Shown here piece by piece: positions 1 to 5,082 of a stretch of DNA of 6,151 nucleotides. Source of the stretch: Chloroflexota bacterium (GTDB lineage Bacteria; Chloroflexota; Anaerolineae; Anaerolineales; UBA4823); the NCBI GenBank assembly GCA_012798185.1, contig JAAZNS010000348.1, positions 1 through 6,151 of the forward strand, in the 5' to 3' direction. Positions within the stretch are counted from its first letter, which is position 1. Each line of letters begins with the position of its first letter. The notes below the pieces were generated by a model. It did no database searches and had not been told where the DNA came from. It saw nothing but the letters and a program-made list of their open reading frames with translations. The translations under genes were made by a program, and so were the position numbers.

Positions 1-729
1 CATGCCATTAAATATTTGAACTTGATAATTTCCTGGCTTCAATTCTTCTGGCTCTGGGTTCCAATCGGTATAACCAAAACCACCTGTGCCTCCATCCCAA
101 ACTTTTGTTTCATAAAAGACCAGTTCTCCGTTGCGGAACCATAAAGCAGTCCATTGAGAGCCATCAAGCATCTGATCGTAAGAATATACAGCATAAAGGT
201 GCCCCACAGGATTATTAAAAGCAGTACCCGAAGCGACCGGTCTATACATGGCATCGATCCCCTGGGTGAAAGTCAGTTCACTGAATTTTGCTTGCGGATT
301 GGGTGTTATCGTACCTTGAAATTCTTCAGCAATTGCCAAAGGAACATAGGGTGTAGGTGTTATGGTTGGTGTATAGCTTTCCCGAGGGGTGAGAGTAATG
401 GTTGGGCTAAGTGTTATCGATGGTGTGATACTGATGGTTGGTGTAAAGGTTATCGTGGGGGTTAGTGTAATTGTTGCCGTTGGAGGAAAAAATCGATAGA
501 TAAAGGGTTCCATTTGATAATTGAGAAAAAGCGCCACAAAAATCAATCCAAAGGCAGAGAGCAGCATCCGCCACCCAGATACAGTGCGGTCCCTCCGCAA
601 GCGAAAAAACGGCAGTTTACGCGCTGCACGAAGTGATCGGTATCCTCGCCAAAATAAGAATACTATCAGAATGACAACAATGATTAATGTGGTTTGAACA
701 GCAGAATGGATATCAAGTGATAGCTGCAT
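1..729 (-). CDS. Membrane-anchored protein with Thr/Pro-rich linker and extracellular domain (partial, C-terminus missing)
   Basis: The frame is open from an ATG at 729 to the window edge, giving 243 visible residues and no stop. A first hydrophobic segment (about residues 13-27) is followed by a very basic stretch (28-54, ten Arg/Lys) and a second hydrophobic segment (about 55-69). By the positive-inside rule the basic loop is cytoplasmic and everything after residue 70 is outside. Residues 84-127 form a Thr/Pro/Ile linker with five hexads of the form (T/S)I(T/S)x(T/S)P. From about 128 a soluble, probably beta-rich domain begins, with VFYETKVWDGGTGG near 181 and LKPGNYQVQIF near 232. I do not recognise a named family. 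The PT-linker plus a 'PGxYxVxIF' beta domain resembles many Chloroflexota surface proteins. The start lies 12 bp after the stop of the hydrolase gene with no clear Shine-Dalgarno, so translation may be coupled. It is the third gene of the leftward operon. Confidence 0.8.
   Translation of the reverse strand, partial: MQLSLDIHSAVQTTLIIVVILIVFLFWRGYRSLRAARKLPFFRLRRDRTVSGWRMLLSAFGLIFVALFLNYQMEPFIYRFFPPTATITLTPTITFTPTISITPSITLSPTITLTPRESYTPTITPTPYVPLAIAEEFQGTITPNPQAKFSELTFTQGIDAMYRPVASGTAFNNPVGHLYAVYSYDQMLDGSQWTALWFRNGELVFYETKVWDGGTGGFGYTDWNPEPEELKPGNYQVQIFNGM
385..474 (-). repeat. Five 18-bp units coding a Thr/Ile/Pro hexapeptide linker
   Basis: Within the membrane-anchored protein, residues 86-115 read as five consecutive hexads: TITLTP, TITFTP, TISITP, SITLSP, TITLTP. 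At DNA level the 18-bp units are imperfect, so the repeat is kept mainly at protein level. Such linkers usually act as extended stalks lifting an extracellular domain off the membrane and are possible O-glycosylation sites; that role is inferred. Confidence 0.75.
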
Positions 730-741
730 GAGATATCGACA

Positions 742-1512
742 TTAATGGCTGCTTTCTTGTGCGACAGGATTTTGTAATATACCCAAACCTTCAATGGATA
801 CTTTCACAATATCTCCTGGTGAAAGCGGACTTACACCGGCGGGTGTGCCGGTTAAGATAATATCTCCTGGAAGAAGAGTCATGATGGACGTGATGAAAGC
901 AACGAGTTGACGGGTATCGAATATCATATCCCGAGTAGATGCCATTTGGCGCATATCATCGTTCACAAAGCATGAAATTACTGCATCAGCAGGATCGAAT
1001 TCAGTTTCGATATATGGACCCAAGGGGCAGAATGAATCGAAGCTTTTACTCCTTGTCCATTGTCCATCTCGTTTTTGAAGATCGCGCGCTGTAACATCAT
1101 TGGCAATGGTGTAACCATAAATAACCGAAGTCGCTTGTTCTGCGGGAACCCATCGGCTCCGTTTTCCGATAACAATCGCTAATTCTGCTTCGTGTTCGAC
1201 CTGTTTAGATTGAGGGGGCAAAATAATCGTATCGTTCTGCCCAATGACGGAAGAAGGAGGCTTTAGAAAAATCAATGGATATTCTGGAATTTCCGCTTGA
1301 TGTTCTTTAACATGTGCAGCGTAATTACGCCCAACACAAACAATTTTGCTCGGCTGAATAGGGGCAAGCAGCCGAACAGATTCTAATGGAATATTCGCTT
1401 CTGCTCGGCGGAATTCTGCAAAGGGATTACCTTCGATAATACCAATATTATTTTGATGTAACCATCCAAAACGAGGTTCGCCCTCGCCAAATTGAAAGCG
1501 AAGCAGCTGCAT
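742..1512 (-). CDS. Fumarylacetoacetate hydrolase (FAH) family protein
   Basis: 256 residues, the normal length for short FAH-family enzymes (acylpyruvases, 2-hydroxyhepta-2,4-diene-1,7-dioate isomerases, sugar-derived diketo-acid hydrolases). A short N-terminal domain (1-52) leads into the catalytic fold starting at KIVCVGRNYAAH (56-67). The family's divalent-metal ligands are visible as Glu108 and Glu110 (HEAEL) and Asp139 (YTIANDVTARD). Lys156 in the RSKSFDSFCPLGP segment and the LTGTPAGV loop (220-227) complete the family signature. Members cleave or isomerise C-C bonds next to a diketo or oxo-acid group in the cytoplasm. The exact substrate cannot be read from sequence. Pairing with an RpiR-type regulator hints at a sugar-acid rather than an aromatic pathway, which is inference. 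The start is supported by AGGA six bases upstream. The gene sits 28 bp after the regulator and 12 bp before the membrane-protein gene. Confidence 0.93.
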   Translation of the reverse strand: MQLLRFQFGEGEPRFGWLHQNNIGIIEGNPFAEFRRAEANIPLESVRLLAPIQPSKIVCVGRNYAAHVKEHQAEIPEYPLIFLKPPSSVIGQNDTIILPPQSKQVEHEAELAIVIGKRSRWVPAEQATSVIYGYTIANDVTARDLQKRDGQWTRSKSFDSFCPLGPYIETEFDPADAVISCFVNDDMRQMASTRDMIFDTRQLVAFITSIMTLLPGDIILTGTPAGVSPLSPGDIVKVSIEGLGILQNPVAQESSH

Positions 1513-1540
1513 AAGATATCCTATATTACTTCTTTTGAAA

Positions 1541-2377
1541 CTATTCTAGTGGACGCTGAATCAATGAAGAAAGTTCAGCAATGGCTTGTTCGGTGCCAGC
1601 AAATCGATCTGCAAACCGCCAACGCAACACCTGCGCCAATGTAAATACCAGCGCTTCAGTGCAAACAATGCCTACATCCAGATCGGTTTGTGCTTGAGCT
1701 GATAATACAATGTCCGCAGAACGGGCAGATGCCAGAGAGGCAGAAGCAATCAGAGCTGCGGTTGGAATTCCCTTTGCTTTTGCTTCTTCGAGTGCTCGAG
1801 CAATATACGGCGATTGACCGGTGATTTCCATGGCAAGCATAAGATCTTGCGAACTGGCAGTATTGATTGTTCTAGCCAGGTCTGCAACACCTGAGCGTGC
1901 AATATATACAGGAAAACCGGCTTGTTCAAGGTATTGAACCAGGCTGTAAGCCGTTGGCTGAGCCGGACATTCTGCCAGGATAACAATCCGGCGAACGCGA
2001 CCCATTAATTCAGCCAGTTTTTCGAGAGATTCGGTATCCAGAGATATCCTGGTATGTTCAAGGGCTAAAACCAACTCACGCATGGCTGCTGCAGCAACGC
2101 CGGCTGCAGAATCTTCGACTTTTGCTTGAGCAGGGCGGAGCAGCAAGTCGCCTTTTACTCGCTCTCGAATCTCTCTTTGCAATTCGGGAAACCCATTGTA
2201 ACCCAGCTGTTGCGAGAAACGAACAACAGTTGCCGCATCTAAATTTAAAACATGCGCCAATTCACTGGCAGTCATAAAGGCAGCTTCTACATATGAATCC
2301 AGAAGATAATCTGCCAGTTTGGCAAAACTCTTCGACATATTTATTCTTTCCTGACGTATTCGTTCCTCGTATAACAT
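1541..2377 (-). CDS. MurR/RpiR-family transcriptional regulator (HTH + SIS domain)
   Basis: 278 residues, the usual length of this family. The N-terminal HTH_6-type domain covers about 1-78; its helix-turn-helix reads MTASELAHVLNLDAATVVRFSQQLGY (35-60), followed by the typical GFPELQREI. A C-terminal SIS (sugar isomerase) domain spans about 120-258 and in this family normally binds a phosphosugar effector. The phosphosugar loops look degenerate: the usual Gly-rich G-x-G-x-S segment is replaced by AECPAQPTA (135-143), and the 'iSxSG' segment reads MEITGQS (183-189). The effector may therefore differ from a classical sugar phosphate. The ATG at 2377 is chosen over the internal Met14 because a perfect AGGAGG lies just upstream. 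It is the first gene of a leftward operon with the FAH enzyme and the membrane protein, so it probably controls them and itself. Confidence 0.93.
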   Translation of the reverse strand: MLYEERIRQERINMSKSFAKLADYLLDSYVEAAFMTASELAHVLNLDAATVVRFSQQLGYNGFPELQREIRERVKGDLLLRPAQAKVEDSAAGVAAAAMRELVLALEHTRISLDTESLEKLAELMGRVRRIVILAECPAQPTAYSLVQYLEQAGFPVYIARSGVADLARTINTASSQDLMLAMEITGQSPYIARALEEAKAKGIPTAALIASASLASARSADIVLSAQAQTDLDVGIVCTEALVFTLAQVLRWRFADRFAGTEQAIAELSSLIQRPLE

Positions 2378-2380
2378 GTC

Positions 2381-2388
2381 TTCCTCCT
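2381..2388 (-). promoter_or_regulatory. Strong Shine-Dalgarno of the RpiR-type regulator
   Basis: On the minus strand AGGAGGAA stands four bases before the ATG at 2377, with the AGGAGG core six bases away. It fixes the start of the regulator gene and is the best ribosome binding site in the window. Confidence 0.85.
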
Positions 2389-2419
2389 ATTTTTTCCCGC
2401 AATACTTGCGCATCATTAA

Positions 2420-2433
2420 TGATAAGTTTATCA
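2420..2433. promoter_or_regulatory. Candidate operator dyad (TGATAA-AC-TTATCA)
   Basis: A perfect 6-bp inverted repeat, TGATAA/TTATCA with a 2-bp centre, lies between the predicted transcription start of the regulator operon and its ribosome binding site. The same GATAA/TTATC half-site recurs in the upstream dyad at 2488-2503, centre-to-centre distance about 69 bp. RpiR-family proteins bind palindromes as dimers or tetramers, so two sites around one promoter would suit autoregulation by looping or blocking. The assignment is inferred. Confidence 0.4.
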
Positions 2434-2464
2434 CAATCAATTCAGACATGCAAATGAAAGTGTA

Positions 2465-2494
2465 TTAATATCCCATGATTGCAACTTTTATCAA
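2465..2494 (-). promoter_or_regulatory. Predicted promoter of the regulator-hydrolase operon
   Basis: On the minus strand a -35 TTGATA (2489-2494, five of six consensus bases) and a -10 TATTAA (2465-2470, four of six) are 18 bp apart, about 90 bp upstream of the regulator's ATG. The -35 lies inside the dyad at 2488-2503, so a bound repressor would mask it. An alternative is TTGCAT with TAAACT at 17-bp spacing closer to the gene, whose -10 would lie inside the 2420-2433 dyad. Confidence 0.4.
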
Positions 2495-2511
2495 ATTCGA
2501 TAATCTGCAAT
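2478..2511. promoter_or_regulatory. Nested inverted repeat, candidate operator overlapping the -35
   Basis: The inner element at 2488-2503 is TTATCAAATTCGATAA, symmetric at 14 of 16 positions. It is enclosed by ATTGCA (2478-2483) and TGCAAT (2506-2511), perfect complements whose centre is one base off the inner centre. The GATAA half-site is shared with the dyad at 2420-2433. The position over the -35 makes it a plausible repressor site for the RpiR-type regulator. The region is AT-rich, so chance symmetry is possible. Confidence 0.42.
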
Positions 2512-2544
2512 TAATTAGGGATTCGAGATTTATTTGGGTAGAGT

Positions 2545-2567
2545 ATAAAATTAGATAACCCCGTTAT
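2545..2567 (-). terminator. Weak intrinsic-terminator candidate after the metallopeptidase-like gene
   Basis: On the minus strand ATAAC-GGG-GTTAT (2555-2567), eighteen bases past the stop, is followed by CTAATTTTAT. The stem is only five mostly AT pairs with a three-base loop, so termination would be inefficient. It lies between this gene and the regulator's promoter. Confidence 0.25.
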
Positions 2568-2584
2568 GTGTCAAACACTACACG

Positions 2585-4243
2585 TTAATGATTGATCATG
2601 GGGAGATAAATACTGGTGACGGGATCGGCAATTATGCACGCTTCACTATTCTCAAAATCTGACTGATTTACCCCTCCTCCGCCAAGTGGATATGAATTAA
2701 CGCTGATAATTGAATCGTTATCAATGACCTTTAGATTGATTGTACCGCTGCTGCCACTGATCACGCTTACGGTATACGCTGCTCCCTCGCCATATACATT
2801 ACCCACGAATGCATCTGCCACGCCTGTCTTTTCTACCGTAAAATCAGACGCATCAACACCAAAAACAGGTTCCGAGAATAATACTGTGAATTCAACATTT
2901 TTTATCAAACTCGGGTTCGGGCTTGCGCAGGCAATTGAATTGATAACAGGTGAAGCGCTGCCTTCATCCAGTGAGATTACGATGTTTAGAATGTCATTTC
3001 CGTAAATTAACTTTGCGATATCCGCATCGAATATCGAGACATATTTTGCTGCACCGTTATACCCATCTTTGTAAACCTTTATCAGACGAAGAAAATCATA
3101 ATTGTTATGCGGATTATTAGAACCACCCCATGCAAAAACGATTTGGCCATTTGAACTGGTATATCCATCTAGGAGCAGTTCAGTGTGATAGGGTGATTCT
3201 CCAACTACGTTCCATATCTTTACATTTGCACCTGTAATTGGCTCACCACTGGCATCAACAATGTTGAGAGTGATATTTTGAAGATCGACTGTGGGAAGAT
3301 TGTTGCGATAATTGCCGCTCATGATTGTAGCGGTTAATGCGGAAAATCTTACGTAATCAAGCAAAGCCTCTCGAGTGGATAATCCTTCACGGGTGGCATT
3401 ACGCAGAAGAGGATCAGTCATAAAATCCGGCTTATCACGCCAATATGCATCGTTGGGATCGATTACATTGATGTTTAAATAGGGAGGAATACCGGTAGTA
3501 TCTTGTATGGTGGCAAGTTTATAATATTCACCAATGCCGGCTTTATATACATGAGCCAATTCGTGCAGCATATTATTGATCTGTACCCAATAATCGGTCA
3601 AATCACTTCCACTAACCGTTTCGGGATCATACAATTTCCGCCATCTCAATCCCCCAAGAACACCTGCACCGCTGATATCGAGTCCGCCATATCCACCATA
3701 TGATACAGAGTAATTGCTGGCAAGAATATGCGCCCAGATTTCGAACCCATCTTCTGGTAAGGGAAGGGAGGCATAGTTTGTGTGAGGCTGCGTATCGGTG
3801 ATGATGATATCTGTTTCGGGGTTGAAAATCAGACGCCGGTTGGTGTTTTTCGCTAGGATGGTGTTCATATCCTCGACATATTTAGGAAGCACCATTTTTG
3901 CAAAATCAATATCGGGGACTAACTTCGAGGCGATATAGAATTTGAAGATATGTTCTTTGATTTCTAAGGGCTCAAAATCAGGGTTTTCGACAGGCGATTC
4001 TGATAGGATGGTATATAGATTTTTCTGAACAGAAGATTTTAGATTATTAGGAGCCGGTTTCCCCGAAGATGCAGAAGAAACAGTTATCGGATTGGTTATA
4101 AAGCTAACAAAAAGGACCAGTGCAAAAAGAGTAACCCTGAGTTGACGCTGTAATTGCCCATAATAAGCAACTCTCAGGATATAACCAAAGAAAGCGGGAA
4201 GTCTTAAGGTGTGATTCTTACGATAACTGTAAACGGATTTCAT
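2585..4243 (-). CDS. Secreted HExxH metallopeptidase-like protein with Ig-like domains and Chloroflexota-type C-terminal tail
   Basis: 552 residues from the ATG at 4243. A frame 17 codons longer (from 4294) would begin inside the riboswitch aptamer and is rejected. The N-terminus has a long basic region and a hydrophobic segment (about 37-53) ending in ITVSSASSG, read as a signal peptide or anchor. An alpha/beta region (about 85-310) carries HELAH (227-231), the HExxH zinc motif, followed by VYKAGIGEYY, where Glu239 could be a third ligand. Next comes a CarboxypepD-reg/Big-like domain (about 321-425, VDASGEPITGANVKIW). An Ig-like domain follows (about 431-531) with FSEPVFGVDASDF, ending YPLGGGGVNQSDF. 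The last residues, SIYLPMINH, match the tail style of the neighbouring secreted protein. Only Cys439 and Cys536 remain in the mature part, a likely disulfide. The specific peptidase family is not recognised; proteolysis is predicted from the motif alone. Expression appears governed by two upstream c-di-GMP riboswitches. No Shine-Dalgarno separate from the second aptamer is visible. Confidence 0.85.
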   Translation of the reverse strand: MKSVYSYRKNHTLRLPAFFGYILRVAYYGQLQRQLRVTLFALVLFVSFITNPITVSSASSGKPAPNNLKSSVQKNLYTILSESPVENPDFEPLEIKEHIFKFYIASKLVPDIDFAKMVLPKYVEDMNTILAKNTNRRLIFNPETDIIITDTQPHTNYASLPLPEDGFEIWAHILASNYSVSYGGYGGLDISGAGVLGGLRWRKLYDPETVSGSDLTDYWVQINNMLHELAHVYKAGIGEYYKLATIQDTTGIPPYLNINVIDPNDAYWRDKPDFMTDPLLRNATREGLSTREALLDYVRFSALTATIMSGNYRNNLPTVDLQNITLNIVDASGEPITGANVKIWNVVGESPYHTELLLDGYTSSNGQIVFAWGGSNNPHNNYDFLRLIKVYKDGYNGAAKYVSIFDADIAKLIYGNDILNIVISLDEGSASPVINSIACASPNPSLIKNVEFTVLFSEPVFGVDASDFTVEKTGVADAFVGNVYGEGAAYTVSVISGSSGTINLKVIDNDSIISVNSYPLGGGGVNQSDFENSEACIIADPVTSIYLPMINH

Positions 4244-4251
4244 TTCGTTTT

Positions 4252-4330
4252 CGGTAACCTGGCAATCTTGGCCACTACGTGGCGTTAGACCCAATGGCTT
4301 TGCGACGCCGGCTTTCGCCGGTTTTGCCTT
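4252..4330 (-). promoter_or_regulatory. c-di-GMP-I (GEMM-I) riboswitch, downstream copy
   Basis: The minus strand shows the GEMM-I core in order: AAGGCAAAACC, a stem CCGGC/GCCGG capped by a GAAA tetraloop, CGCAAAGCC, ATTGGGTCTAA, a variable hairpin GCCAC-GTA-GTGGC, then TTGCCAGGTTACCG. The Gly20-, A47- and C92-equivalent ligand contacts of the Vibrio cholerae Vc2 structure have plausible counterparts here: the G before CAAAACC, the As of CGCAAAGC, and the first C of ACCG. The base before CGCAAAG is T where the other copy and Vc2 have A. The aptamer ends only 8 nt before the ATG of the metallopeptidase-like gene, so control at translation initiation is the simplest idea; the direction (on or off) is not readable. 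Confidence 0.93.
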
Positions 4331-4371
4331 TATCGAACGATTGATAGTGAAAATCTCTTGTTAAAATTCAA

Positions 4372-4396
4372 CGAGCCTGGGGATTTACCAGGCTCG
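4372..4396 (-). terminator. Terminator-like hairpin between the two riboswitches
   Basis: On the minus strand CGAGCCTGG-TAAATCC-CCAGGCTCG forms nine perfect pairs, extendable by two G-U pairs, followed by TTGAATTTTAA. The T-tract is interrupted, so strength is uncertain; the plus strand reads CCTTTTAATT after the stem and could also terminate. Placement between aptamer 1 and aptamer 2 suggests the expression platform of the first riboswitch. Its 5' arm and loop (4385-4394) can instead pair over 10 bp with the 3' conserved segment of aptamer 1 (4437-4446). Confidence 0.65.
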
Positions 4397-4426
4397 CCTT
4401 TTAATTACGCGAATGCAATCATTCAT
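4385..4426 (-). CDS. Possible 13-codon leader ORF between the riboswitches
   Basis: An ATG 6 nt after aptamer 1 opens a frame coding MNDCIRVIKRRAW, with the TAA inside the loop of the terminator-like hairpin. Its spacing from the aptamer mirrors the real gene's 8-nt spacing from aptamer 2, so it may be a remnant of the duplication or a genuine leader peptide. There is no independent Shine-Dalgarno. Coding status is speculative. Confidence 0.22.
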   Translation of the reverse strand: MNDCIRVIKRRAW

Positions 4427-4432
4427 TATCTT

Positions 4433-4511
4433 CGGCAACCTGGCAATCATAATCACTTGCGTGATGTTAGACCCAATGGCTTTGCGTAGCCGGCTTTCAC
4501 CGGTTTTGCTA
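4433..4511 (-). promoter_or_regulatory. c-di-GMP-I (GEMM-I) riboswitch, upstream copy
   Basis: The same core as the downstream copy: TAGCAAAACC, CCGGT-GAAA-GCCGG stem-loop, CTACGCAAAGCC, ATTGGGTCTAA, variable hairpin ATCAC-GCAA-GTGAT, TATGA, TTGCCAGGTTGCCG. Compared with copy two, the variable stem changes from GCCAC/GTGGC to ATCAC/GTGAT, keeping all pairs, which is direct covariation evidence for RNA folding. TCTAA with TATGA resembles the 11-nt GAAA-tetraloop receptor. Weakest base: the first G of GGCAAA is A. It lies about 27 nt after the predicted transcription start. Confidence 0.93.
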
Positions 4512-4545
4512 TTTTCGGATTATCCTTCTATTTCGTTATCGGCAT

Positions 4546-4554
4546 ATTATATCA
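4546..4554 (-). promoter_or_regulatory. Extended -10 promoter for the riboswitch-controlled gene
   Basis: The minus strand reads TGATATAAT: a perfect TATAAT with an upstream TGn extension. No good -35 is found 16-19 bp upstream, as is common for extended -10 promoters. Transcription would start near 4538, giving a leader of about 295 nt that contains both riboswitches. Confidence 0.6.
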
Positions 4555-4810
4555 ATAAATAATGAGAAATTAATAAAACACGCATTACAATCTTGCAAAC
4601 CGAGTTGCTCAATCATGATTGCGAATGATAAATGCAAAAATATATTTGTAATTGTGACAGGTTAAAATGGAATTTTGGAAATATTTCTTAAAAAAGTTAA
4701 ATTGATACTCAAACTGAATTGAAAACCGATAAATTATTAAAAATGGATTTTCAACAATATAAAATTTGCATTTTTAATGACGGCATTAGTCTTCATTTCT
4801 CTAAAAAACA
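4555..4810. other. AT-rich intergenic stretch without a recognisable gene
   Basis: No supported coding frame, tRNA or clear structured RNA is visible. A plus-strand frame from a TTG at 4719 runs through here into the MITE-like element, but its C-terminal half is just the translated repeat, so it is not annotated. Upstream promoter elements of the riboswitch gene may lie in the first 40 bases. Confidence 0.5.
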
Positions 4811-4926
4811 AGGGGCTGTCCTAAAAGTAGGCTGTCACCCTGAGCGAAGCGAAGGGTCTATTCATTACATAAAAGGGATGTTTTGCTACGCTCAACATGA
4901 TAAAATCGACTTTTAGGACAGCCCCT
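4811..4926. mobile_element. MITE-like element with perfect 18-bp terminal inverted repeats
   Basis: The ends AGGGGCTGTCCTAAAAGT (4811-4828) and its exact reverse complement (4909-4926) enclose 80 bp with no transposase. The interior holds TCACCCTGAGCGAAGCGAAGGGTC, a widespread bacterial intergenic repeat that translates to 'HPERSEGS' in one frame, followed by a partial mirror ending in GCTACGCTCAACATGATA. The TIRs resemble those of insertion sequences starting GGGGCTGTCC, so mobilisation in trans is likely; I do not assign a family. No clear target-site duplication is seen (left flank AAAACA, right flank ACTGCA). Confidence 0.75.
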
Positions 4927-5028
4927 ACTGCAAATAACCAATATTAAAAAAACAAGCTGCCACTGAAATATTGAGCAATATATTTCAAAACGCCTATGAA
5001 AAAACCGTATAGTTCTAACGCCAAATAA

Positions 5029-5063
5029 AACATGCCAGGTGATACTGATTCGCCTGGCATGTT
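5029..5063 (-). terminator. Intrinsic terminator of the adhesin-like gene
   Basis: On the minus strand, starting 19 bases after the TAA, AACATGCCAGG pairs with CCTGGCATGTT over 11 perfect base pairs. Three further pairs (one wobble) can form inside, leaving a 7-nt loop. The stem runs into TTTTATTTGG. This ends the right-hand transcript and separates it from the riboswitch gene. Confidence 0.85.
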
Positions 5064-5082
5064 ATTTATCGATATCAGATGC

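Noticed and set aside
39..254. 71-residue minus-strand frame in the first 254 bases
   Set aside because: It is an alternate frame within the longer membrane-anchored protein, which is open from 729 to the window edge and has clear membrane segments and linker.
385..474. Short regular repeat considered as a CRISPR-like or tandem satellite
   Set aside because: Units are 18 bp, contiguous and in frame, coding a Thr/Ile/Pro stalk; there are no spacers.
4342..4370. Possible internal promoter (TTGAAT with TATCAA, 19-bp spacing) between the two riboswitches
   Set aside because: Spacing and -10 are poor, and the upstream extended -10 promoter accounts for both aptamers on one transcript.
4719..4916. 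Plus-strand 65-residue frame ending in the 'HPERSEGS' segment
   Set aside because: It starts at a TTG without a ribosome site and its second half is the translated MITE-like repeat, a known source of spurious small proteins.
4965..4986. AT-rich dyad GAAATAT...ATATTTC
   Set aside because: Seven weak pairs in an AT-rich stretch with no T-tract or gene context; chance is likely, and the 5029-5063 hairpin already explains termination.
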